Below are positions 1-7,332 of a stretch of 40,584 nucleotides of DNA, piece by piece. How positions within the stretch are numbered: position 1 is the first letter of the stretch; every line of letters starts with the position of its first letter. The DNA is from an uncultured Treponema sp. (GTDB lineage: Bacteria; Spirochaetota; Spirochaetia; Treponematales; Treponemataceae). Location of the stretch: the NCBI GenBank assembly GCA_945868875.1, contig CAMBMW010000003.1, forward strand, positions 1 to 40,584, given 5' to 3'. A model generated the notes under the pieces. It was not told the DNA's origin. It did no database searches and saw nothing but the letters and a program-made list of their open reading frames with translations. Position numbers and translations under genes: made by a program.

Positions 1-586
1 TTAACGCTTTGCTAAAAAACTCAGTGTTTGTTTTGTTTAAATTCTAGGTCTGTCCCTGCACGTGCCAAACTCATAAATACCAACGAACGCTTAGTCAGCA
101 CGTGCTGCGAGTTTTTCTTAACGCTTTGCTAAAAAACTCAGTGTTTGTTTTGTTTAAATTCTAGGTCTGTCCCTGCACGTGCCAAACTCATAAATACCAA
201 CGAACGCTTAGTCAGCACGTGCTGCGAGTTTTTCTTAACGCTTCGCTAAAAAACTCAGTGTTTGTTTTGTTTAAATTCTAGGTCTGTCCCTGGCTCGCGC
301 TGTAAATTTTCACACCAATGAGAATTTTGTTTTGCGCGAGCCGAGAGTTTTGGCGGTTTGTTTTTCTCATTATCAGGCGGAGTCTACACTTCTGCCAAAA
401 CTCAAATAGTAAGTTTTGTTTAAACTTGAGGTCTGTCCCTGCACGTGCCAAACTCATAAATACCAACGAACGTTTAGACAGCACGTGCTGCAAGTTTTTC
501 TTAACGCTTTGCTAAAAAACTCGGTGTTTGTTTTGTTTAAATTCTAGGTCTGTCCCTGCACGTGCCAAACTCATAAACATAAACAA
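1..586. repeat. Tandem array of structured intergenic repeats (117-bp unit plus variant)
   Basis: Units start at 1, 118 and 235 with a 117-bp period. The third unit switches into a variant sequence after about 292, and the 117-bp type returns at about 430-586. The array runs off the left edge. Each common unit holds GGTCTGTCCCT, then GCACGTGC (58-65), a 32-nt spacer, a second GCACGTGC (98-105, inside the 12-bp palindrome CAGCACGTGCTG), then a GAGTTTTT/AAAAACTC hairpin (109-116 with 132-139). No transposase or plausible gene lies inside. The long direct repeats and paired stems are seen directly; an origin as a mobile palindromic element is inference. Confidence 0.85.
281..429. repeat. Variant repeat unit with compensating stem changes
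   Basis: This 149-bp unit begins with the same GGTCTGTCCCT head and ends in the same TTTTGTTTAAA-like tail as the 117-bp units, but its middle differs. The first stem is GGCTCGCGC (292-300) with GCGCGAGCC (334-342), a perfect 9-bp pairing. The second is GAGTTTTGGC (345-354) with GCCAAAACTC (394-403), a perfect 10-bp pairing. The order and spacing of the stems match the common unit while the bases do not, so the pairing itself appears to be what is kept. Confidence 0.75.
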
Positions 587-760
587 GGTCTGTCCCCTTT
601 TTAAACAAGATTTACAAAAACTCGCAGCTCGTGTAAACAAAAATTTTTGTTGGCGTATAATTTTTTTTGAACGAGCTAAAGCACGAGCCGGCAACCGAAC
701 GTCAGTGAGCTGTGAAAGGCGACTTACAAACTGAATTCTGCTGAAAATATTAATTAAAAA
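587..760. repeat. Degenerate end of the repeat array
   Basis: A sixth GGTCTGTCCC head at 587 leads into different sequence that still contains paired arms: GCTCGTG (627-633) with CACGAGC (682-688), and a perfect 16-bp AT palindrome at 636-651. No gene is credible here. The array stops just before the rplY promoter. Confidence 0.5.
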
Positions 761-774
761 CACTTGATTTTAAG

Positions 775-803
775 TTGAATTGATTTAGAAAAACTGATAT
801 AAT
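775..803 (+). promoter_or_regulatory. Promoter of rplY
   Basis: TTGAAT (775-780) and TATAAT (798-803) are separated by exactly 17 bp. The rplY start codon follows 38 nt later with AAGGAG in between, leaving an untranslated leader of roughly 30 nt. Confidence 0.75.
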
Positions 804-841
804 TACAAAACATTTTTAGAGATATAAGGAGCTTTTAGAAA

Positions 842-1393
842 ATGAGTAAGCAGACACTTAATGCTAAAACAAGAACTGTTACTGGTAAAACAGCTGCTAA
901 AAATCTTCGCAAAGAAGGACGTATCCCTGCTGTAGTTTATAATGCAAAGGGTGAGGCAACTTCTATTGACGTGGATGAAGTTGAATTCAACAAAATCTGG
1001 AGAACTATCACTCCAACTACTTCTATTGTTTTGAATATTGATGGAAGAGAAAATGTTGCTTTGATTAAAGATGTAGAATACAACATTCGCAACGATAAAG
1101 CATTGCACGCTGATTTCTTTGTTCCAGATGCTGACCAGAAACTTGTTATGAAGATTAAAGTTCACTTCCAGGGAACTCCTGCTGGTGTTCTTAAAGGTGG
1201 TTTCAAAAAAGAACGCAACAATCAGATTAAAATCAAGGCTGCAATTGCTGACCTTCCAGAAACAATCACTGCTGATGTTTCAAAAATCAATGTCAGTGAA
1301 GCTTTGCGCGTAAAAGATCTTGTTCTTGGTGATAAAGTTGAAGTTCTTACTGACAAGGAACTTCCATTGGTAACTGTTTCACCAGCTCGCTAA
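842..1393 (+). CDS. rplY: 50S ribosomal protein L25/TL5/Ctc
   Basis: This is the two-domain L25 (TL5/Ctc) protein that binds 5S rRNA in the central protuberance of the large ribosomal subunit. The N-terminal half carries the 5S-binding beta-barrel (RTVTGKTAAKNLRKEGRIPA near residues 12-31, PAVVYNAKG). The C-terminal half is the beta-rich TL5/Ctc domain (PETITADVSKINVSEALRV). At 183 aa it is the long form rather than the ~95-aa enterobacterial L25. AAGGAG lies 5' of the ATG and a consensus promoter sits upstream. A Rho-independent terminator follows about 75 nt after the stop, so it is probably transcribed alone. Confidence 0.95.
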   Translation: MSKQTLNAKTRTVTGKTAAKNLRKEGRIPAVVYNAKGEATSIDVDEVEFNKIWRTITPTTSIVLNIDGRENVALIKDVEYNIRNDKALHADFFVPDADQKLVMKIKVHFQGTPAGVLKGGFKKERNNQIKIKAAIADLPETITADVSKINVSEALRVKDLVLGDKVEVLTDKELPLVTVSPAR

Positions 1394-1469
1394 TCGGGTT
1401 ATTGAACGCTTCTCTTTTTGGAGTTGTTTGATTTTCATTTGATTATACATTTTATTTAGTATAAAATAG

Positions 1470-1501
1470 GACTGTCTTTTTTTTGAGGCAGTCTTTTTTT
1501 T
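1470..1501 (+). terminator. Rho-independent terminator after rplY
   Basis: GACTGTC pairs with GGCAGTC around a T-rich loop and is followed by a run of at least eight T. It separates rplY from the tilS group. Confidence 0.8.
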
Positions 1502-1658
1502 GTTTGTTTTGTTTTTGCGGATTTTCTATATCGTTTTTAAATGATTTTGTCTTTATGTGAAATTTTTTAAGTTTTTTGTTTTTTTCATTTTGTTAAGAAG
1601 TTTTTTTGCAAAAAAACAGATTGTTTTTGTCTGTCTGCAGAAAATTGTGAGGAATAAA

Positions 1659-3185
1659 TTGTGTGATTTTGAAAATAAGGTTACTGAAGGCATTTTGAAT
1701 TGTACGCAGAAATCTTCTTTAGGTGATTTGAATAATCTTAAAAGAATTGCAGCGGGTGTTTCTGGTGGTGCTGATTCTGTTTCGCTTCTGGTTTCGCTTT
1801 GTAATATTTTTTCTCCCCTTGGTGTGATTTTGCACGTTATCACTGTGAATCATAATATTCGTCCTGAAAATGAAACTTGTGGTGATGCTGATTTTGTAGT
1901 CAGTTTATGTTCAAAACTTCAGAAAGAAGGAAAACTTGTTGAATGTTCTGTAAAAGAAATTTCTAGAGGAAATGTGGAACAGCTTGCAGGTGAGCGTAAA
2001 TCTGGAATTGAAGATGCGGCACGTTTTTTGCGTTACAAAATTTTTTCTGAATTTTGTAATCAGAATGATATTCAGGTTTTGTTTCTGGCACACAATAAAA
2101 ACGATAATCTTGAAACTGTTTTAATGCGTTTTTTGCAAGGCGGAAGTGCTGTTAGTTTATGTGGCATTCCGGCTGTTCGTTCACTTTCGCCCAAAACTGA
2201 AGTTTTCAGACCGCTTTTGCAGATTGAACGTTCTTTGATTGAACAGTATTTGCAGGAATGTGGGATTTGCTGGAGAAATGACAGCACGAATCAGGAAACA
2301 AAATATCTGCGTAACAAAATCAGACTTAAGCTGATTCCTTTTTTGAATCAGGAATTTCCTTTCTGGCAGAATGCCGTTCTGGGGGGAATGGAAAAAAATA
2401 GAAATGATGCAAAAACTCTGGCAAAAATTTGTGATTGTGTGAAAATTAAGTTTTCATGTGGAATTTGTGGAACTGAAGATTTTTCTGCCGGTTTTCAGCA
2501 TTGTGATGTTACGGGTGACAATATTTTGGGTGATGATGAAAACGAAAGTTCTTGTTCTAAATGTATTTCTGACTCCTATGATTGTGCTGAAATCTGTCTG
2601 CTTGACTTATTAAAAGCTGATGATTCAATAAAAATGCGTATTCTTACGAAAGCTATGAATGGTCTTGGAGAAAACTCCAGAATTCCTCAAGCTTTTTTGA
2701 AAGATTTGATTAATGAAATTACAAAAGCTCATGAAAAAAATAATAAGATAACAAAAAATTTCGGGGCAATTACATTTTTTATAGAAAAAAACACAATTTT
2801 TTTGAAAAAAAGTTTTAAAAAACATACTGATTTGATTTTTTTTGATATAATAGAAGAAAGTGGTTTTTTTTCTTTTCCGTTTGGAATTTTAAATGTCGTA
2901 AAAAACAGTCAGAATGTTGTATCAATTTTTATCAATGATTGTTTTTGTTGTGAAGAGATTTCTCTTCCGTTTATTGTTCGCAGCGTTTATTCTGGAGATT
3001 CTGTTCTGTCTGCTGATGGAACACAAAAAAAATTGACGGACATTTTTTCTGCATGGCATGTAAACGAGGAAGATAAAAAGCTTATCCCGATTATTCAAAG
3101 TGTGCATGGTGAACAGAAAATACTTTGCGTTCTGGGAAATTTCTTGGGATATAAAAATTGGATTGTTAAGCAGGATTTGGTATGA
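1659..3185 (+). CDS. tilS: tRNA(Ile)-lysidine synthetase TilS
   Basis: TilS uses ATP and lysine to convert C34 of the AUA-reading tRNA-Ile to lysidine in the cytoplasm. The PP-loop motif SGGADS lies at about residues 35-40, followed by VNHNIRPE and FLAHNKNDNLETVLMRFLQG, typical of the N-terminal catalytic domain. The last ~70 residues (RSVYSGDSV...GYKNWIVKQ) match the TilS C-terminal domain. I prefer TTG at 1659 because GAGG (1649-1652) sits 6 nt upstream. The frame stays open back to GTG 1647 and GTG 1557, but the extra 30 residues are Phe-rich and look like translated T-rich leader. The stop overlaps the next ATG by 4 bp, so the two are probably translationally coupled. Confidence 0.93.
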   Translation: MCDFENKVTEGILNCTQKSSLGDLNNLKRIAAGVSGGADSVSLLVSLCNIFSPLGVILHVITVNHNIRPENETCGDADFVVSLCSKLQKEGKLVECSVKEISRGNVEQLAGERKSGIEDAARFLRYKIFSEFCNQNDIQVLFLAHNKNDNLETVLMRFLQGGSAVSLCGIPAVRSLSPKTEVFRPLLQIERSLIEQYLQECGICWRNDSTNQETKYLRNKIRLKLIPFLNQEFPFWQNAVLGGMEKNRNDAKTLAKICDCVKIKFSCGICGTEDFSAGFQHCDVTGDNILGDDENESSCSKCISDSYDCAEICLLDLLKADDSIKMRILTKAMNGLGENSRIPQAFLKDLINEITKAHEKNNKITKNFGAITFFIEKNTIFLKKSFKKHTDLIFFDIIEESGFFSFPFGILNVVKNSQNVVSIFINDCFCCEEISLPFIVRSVYSGDSVLSADGTQKKLTDIFSAWHVNEEDKKLIPIIQSVHGEQKILCVLGNFLGYKNWIVKQDLV

Positions 3186-5353
3186 AAAAAAGTATTTTTG
3201 CAGTAATATTTTCATTTTTTTTGTTTTCGCTTTCAGCGCAGAATTCTTATCAGGTAGCAAATAAAAACACTGCTGTCAGATGTTTAAAGCTTGCTGAAAA
3301 CTGTCTTATGAGCAGGGATTGGAATAATGCTTTGAAGCAGGCTGAACTTGGACTTTCCTATGATGATTCTATTTCTGATTTGATTTATGTTAAGGCCGCC
3401 GCACTTATGAATATGAATTCTAAAAAAGCTGATGTGCTTGGTCAGATAAACAAGGCGTTTGAACTTGACAATTGGGTTAACAACAAAAAAAACGGTGCCA
3501 GAATTCTTTATGCTGATTTGCTCAGCGATACTGGAAAATATGAGGATTCTATGAATCTTCTTGACAGTCAGCCATTTATTTTTTCTGCTGATGCGGAATT
3601 TATTAGAATTAAAAACATGTACAGGATGGGAACTTCACAGTCTATAGAGAATGCAAGATTAAAACTCAACAGTGCAATCAGAATTTATCCTTCCGATTCC
3701 CGTTTTGCAAATCTTTTTTTTATGTTTGAAATGGCTTTATTGCAAAATTATGAAATTTTGGGGATAAATTATGAAATTCCTGATATCGTAAAAACTGTTG
3801 CAAATTATTACATTTCAAAACTTCCAGATTATGACGGAAAAAATCTGGAGCGTGAACTTTTAGCTTCTTTTTTCGCTTCTAGTGATATGCAAAATCGTCT
3901 TGTGCGTGCTATTGATTCAAAAGAGCAGACTGTTCATCCTCTTTTAGCTGTAGCTGGACTTCAAGTCGGTCTTTATTCTGAAAAAAAGGCTGTTGAACTT
4001 TTTTTTGAAACTGTTGAAAATGCTTTTTGTCTTTCTGATTTGGAGTTTCTGACACTTCATTTGCGTGATTCTGAAGTATTGAATTTTTTGTTGGAAAAAC
4101 TTTTGAATTATGACGGTTTTGTTTATGTCGATGGGGATTTTGATTTGCAGAATGAAGTCATCATTGAATATAAAACCGGGCGTCCATTAAATATTAACTG
4201 CGATTTTGATAATGACGGTAATCAGGATTTTTACGCTAAGTGTGATTTTGGTTCTCCTGAAATTGTGCAGCTTCAGGGTGAAAACATTTCTGTTTATTAT
4301 CAAGAATATCCTTTTATTTCAAAAATTATTTTGCATGATAATTCTAAAACTGATGAAGTGCAGCAGAATAAGCAAACTGTTTTGAATTATTTTGGAAAAG
4401 AATTTTCTTTTGCTCCTGTGGAACTTAAAGAAAATGATGTTTTTGGAATGCTGGGGCTTGATTTTTATGTTCCTGTTTTTACAAATACGCAGTTTTCACT
4501 TCCTGATTTTGACAGTCTTTATAAAAATGCTATCAGTGTTGAATATCCTGTAAAAGAACGTGAAAATGCAAAGGTTGTTTATACTGTTTTTCAGGGGGAA
4601 ACGATTTCAGCTGTTTTCCTTCAAAATGAAAAAAATTATGCTTTTTGTAATTTTTCAAATATTCCTTTTGGCAGGGCTGTCGATTTTGATGATGACGGAG
4701 TTTATGAAACTTTGGAACAGTACGATTTAATTTTGGAAAATCCAGATGCAAATTCCCTTTATGAGCCTGAATTTTTGACATCTATTTTCGGTGAAAATTT
4801 TTTGCATCAAATGATTAATGAAAATAAAAAAATCTATCTTAAAAAGATTAGTATTGATAGAAATTCAAATCATTTTTATGAATATGCTGAAGAATACCTT
4901 TCTGATAATGGCAAAATTTCTTTTTGGGATAATAACGATGATGGAGTTATTGATTGTAAACACACTCGTTTTCCACAGAAGAATGATGAATCGCTGCAGG
5001 AAGAGTCTGTTTTTTACGACAAAGATGGAAAAATGATTGTTTCCATAATTTTTGTTGATAAAACTCCAATTAAAATGTTTGAATCAGATAAAGAGGTTTT
5101 GATAAATGCCGGTGAAAACAAAAATTTTTATTGGATTGAGGATGTTCAGCCTCTGCAAGTGGAAAATCAAATACTTGATTCTTTCAAAAATATGAAGCAG
5201 GGAGCTGTGGAGATTTTTGAATCAGAAGGTGCACGGTTTAGTATTATAAAAGTGGAAGAAGATTATTTTTGTAAACTTTTACCAGAATCAGAACTTGAAA
5301 AAGATGAATCAGAAAATCAAACCAAAAATTCACATGATTCAGCTGATGATTAA
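3182..5353 (+). CDS. Exported TPR protein with Asp-rich DxDxDG motifs, function unknown
   Basis: A 723-aa protein with a clear signal peptide (MKKSIFAVIFSFFLFSLSAQ) and no lipobox Cys, so probably periplasmic or surface. Residues ~25-180 look like degenerate tetratricopeptide helices (LKLAENCLMSRDWNNALKQA). Three Asp-rich calcium-loop-like motifs follow: DFDNDGNQD near residue 341, DFDDDGVYE near 501 and DNNDDGVID near 584, of the kind seen in FG-GAP, dockerin or thrombospondin-type loops. The C-terminus is acidic. Its ATG overlaps the tilS stop (ATGA) with no separate promoter, tying it to a tRNA-modification gene of unrelated function. I do not recognise a named family; treponemal restriction is likely but untested. 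Confidence 0.85.
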   Translation: MKKSIFAVIFSFFLFSLSAQNSYQVANKNTAVRCLKLAENCLMSRDWNNALKQAELGLSYDDSISDLIYVKAAALMNMNSKKADVLGQINKAFELDNWVNNKKNGARILYADLLSDTGKYEDSMNLLDSQPFIFSADAEFIRIKNMYRMGTSQSIENARLKLNSAIRIYPSDSRFANLFFMFEMALLQNYEILGINYEIPDIVKTVANYYISKLPDYDGKNLERELLASFFASSDMQNRLVRAIDSKEQTVHPLLAVAGLQVGLYSEKKAVELFFETVENAFCLSDLEFLTLHLRDSEVLNFLLEKLLNYDGFVYVDGDFDLQNEVIIEYKTGRPLNINCDFDNDGNQDFYAKCDFGSPEIVQLQGENISVYYQEYPFISKIILHDNSKTDEVQQNKQTVLNYFGKEFSFAPVELKENDVFGMLGLDFYVPVFTNTQFSLPDFDSLYKNAISVEYPVKERENAKVVYTVFQGETISAVFLQNEKNYAFCNFSNIPFGRAVDFDDDGVYETLEQYDLILENPDANSLYEPEFLTSIFGENFLHQMINENKKIYLKKISIDRNSNHFYEYAEEYLSDNGKISFWDNNDDGVIDCKHTRFPQKNDESLQEESVFYDKDGKMIVSIIFVDKTPIKMFESDKEVLINAGENKNFYWIEDVQPLQVENQILDSFKNMKQGAVEIFESEGARFSIIKVEEDYFCKLLPESELEKDESENQTKNSHDSADD

Positions 5354-5417
5354 ATAAAAATATCAGGTTATTATTTCTTTATTGAATATTCTATAATTGG
5401 GTAAAAGAGGTTTTTTT

Positions 5418-7130
5418 GTGATTATTTTCAAAACTTTAGGAAATAAAAAAAGTTCAAAAATATGTTTTTTCTTTCTATATGTAATTAGTTTGTTTGTTTT
5501 CTGCATTAATTGTATTTCCTGCAAAAGCATTAATAATGTGAAAAACATTCCACAGCCTATTGATTATGATGATTCAAAAGTTGTCCAAAATGAAATTCAA
5601 AGAATAAATTCTTTTATGGAAAGTGAACCTGTGCGTGCTTTGTGGCGTGCAATTTTGCTTGGTGATGAAGAAATAATTTCCAGAACGAAAGAGAATCTTT
5701 GGAATCTTTACACACGTGCAGTCGATGAGAAAAATTATTATGAAGCAATCAAATATTTAAAATCCCTTGAAACAGCAGGTTTTTCCAGTTTTGAAAAATC
5801 TCTTTCTGAAAAAAAATCTCCCGAAGAACTGACAAAACTTTTTTTACAGGAAGTTCCAGGACTTCAATCTGATAATGAAAAAAGGCCTAAAACTATTGCT
5901 GATTGCATGGAAGCAACTGTTACAATTTGGGTTGATCGTGGAATAAAAGTGCAGAATGGCAGCGGTTATGCTGATATTGTAATTGGCTCAGGTTTTTTCA
6001 TAGACAGACGCGGTTACCTTGTGACAAATTATCATGTCATTGATTCTATGGTTAATCCAAAATATGAAGGCTATTCTCGTCTTTACATTAAACTTCTTGA
6101 AGATTCTGATACGAAAATACCTGCAAAAGTGATTGGTTACGATTCTTTGCTTGATTTGGCATTGCTGAAAGTAGAAATTGAACCAAAATTTGTTCTGGAG
6201 CTAGGCACTAGTGCTGATTTAAAAATTGGAGATAAAGTTTCAGCAATAGGAACTCCAATTGGTCTGGAAGGAACTTTGACTTCTGGAATCATTTCTTCTA
6301 CTGAACGCAAACTTATGACACTTGGAAATGTTTTTCAGCTTGACGCTGCTGTAAATTCTGGTAATTCTGGCGGACCTCTCATTGATGAAAATTTGAAAGT
6401 GCAGGCTATTGTTTTTGCTGGAATGCTTCAGTTTCAGGGATTAAATTTTGCAATTCCAGTGGAATATTTACGACAGGAATTAAGTTTGATGTATAATCAC
6501 TGTGAAGTTGTACATTCCTGGATTGGCTGCTATGGACATACAAAACGCAATGGAAAACAAAAGATTGGTCTTGAAATCCAATATGTTTTGCCAGGAAGTC
6601 CAGCTTTTCTTTCTGGCTTAAAAGAAGGAGATGTGATTACAAGTATTGATGGAAAAAAAGTTACCAGCCTGGAAGATTTTCAGTTTATCTGTATGGGATA
6701 TGAGCCAGAAACACTTTTGAGTTTTTCGTATATTACCGGTTACGATAATGATGATTCAGCAGAAATAAAAAATGATAATCTAACAGAAAAAAATGGTTTT
6801 TTATATTTGGATAAACGCCCAGAAGATCCAGGTTATGAAATATTTAAAACTGATTTTGTTCAAAATGGTTTTGTTCCGCTTTTTGGCATGAAAATGATTC
6901 CATCATCGACTTTAAATAAAAATTCATATACAATAGAAAGAGTTATTAAAGGAAGTGCTGCAGATGAATTATATTTCTCAAAATTTGATGCAGTTACCGT
7001 TCGTGATATGAAAATTGACATGGAAAACGAATATATTTTTGTGCAGATTTATTCAAAACGAAAAAAGAAAGGTTTTCTTGACATCACAATGGTGCTCTCG
7101 GCTCCTTTTGATAATCCATATTATTTTTGA
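5418..7130 (+). CDS. HtrA/DegP-like serine protease with PDZ domain, membrane-anchored or lipoprotein
   Basis: A trypsin-fold periplasmic protease of the HtrA type. With GTG 5418 as residue 1, the triad is His206 (TNYHVID), Asp246 (DLALLK) and Ser317 (NSGNSGGPL). A PDZ domain follows (VLPGSPAFLSGLKEGDVITSIDGKKV), and the C-terminal ~150 residues may hold a second, diverged PDZ. The N-terminus has a hydrophobic segment ending in three cysteines (positions 29, 32, 35; FCINCISCKS), which could be a relaxed spirochaetal lipobox. About 120 helical residues precede the protease domain. GTG 5418 is chosen because AGAGG lies 7 nt upstream; TTG 5397 would add seven residues. It is separated from lepA by a hairpin repeat. 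Confidence 0.88.
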   Translation: MIIFKTLGNKKSSKICFFFLYVISLFVFCINCISCKSINNVKNIPQPIDYDDSKVVQNEIQRINSFMESEPVRALWRAILLGDEEIISRTKENLWNLYTRAVDEKNYYEAIKYLKSLETAGFSSFEKSLSEKKSPEELTKLFLQEVPGLQSDNEKRPKTIADCMEATVTIWVDRGIKVQNGSGYADIVIGSGFFIDRRGYLVTNYHVIDSMVNPKYEGYSRLYIKLLEDSDTKIPAKVIGYDSLLDLALLKVEIEPKFVLELGTSADLKIGDKVSAIGTPIGLEGTLTSGIISSTERKLMTLGNVFQLDAAVNSGNSGGPLIDENLKVQAIVFAGMLQFQGLNFAIPVEYLRQELSLMYNHCEVVHSWIGCYGHTKRNGKQKIGLEIQYVLPGSPAFLSGLKEGDVITSIDGKKVTSLEDFQFICMGYEPETLLSFSYITGYDNDDSAEIKNDNLTEKNGFLYLDKRPEDPGYEIFKTDFVQNGFVPLFGMKMIPSSTLNKNSYTIERVIKGSAADELYFSKFDAVTVRDMKIDMENEYIFVQIYSKRKKKGFLDITMVLSAPFDNPYYF

Positions 7131-7132
7131 TT

Positions 7133-7274
7133 CAGGGGTTAATACAACCCCTGAAAACGAGCGAGTCAAGGCCTTGAGCGAAGCGTGCCTTGACCGGTCG
7201 TATTGAGGGGGTAGTACAACCCCTCAAAACGGCGAAGTCAAGGCTTTAAGCGTTAGCGTGCCTTGACTCGACGT
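7133..7274. repeat. Two tandem double-hairpin repeats between the protease and lepA
   Basis: Two units (7133-7204 and 7205-7274) share one plan. The first hairpin is CAGGGGTT/AACCCCTG in unit 1 and GAGGGG/CCCCTC in unit 2, so the outer pair changes from C-G to G-C and stays paired. The second is GTCAAGGC (7165-7172) with GCCTTGAC (7187-7194), repeated at 7237-7244 with 7260-7267. Outer ACGA/TCGT and ACG/CGT pairs are also kept. The loops contain AGCGAAGCG and AGCGTTAGCG. There is no T-tract, so these are not ordinary terminators. Confidence 0.8.
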
Positions 7275-7332
7275 ATTTATATATTTAGCTAGATTTTATC
7301 GACAAAATGATTCCACGGAGGATTTGATTAAA

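Noticed and set aside
1-586. CRISPR array
   Set aside because: Repeats are 117 bp and contiguous without unique short spacers, and no cas genes are present.
278-763. Open frames on both strands within the repeat array
   Set aside because: They translate the repeat units themselves, repeat the same peptide (SLARAGTDL/LRSVPARAK) and have no start signals or family resemblance.
803-1165. Antisense frame over rplY
   Set aside because: Low-complexity shadow of a clear ribosomal protein gene.
7133-7274. Intrinsic terminator for the protease gene
   Set aside because: The hairpins lack a following T-tract and come as two tandem copies, unlike the terminators elsewhere in the window.
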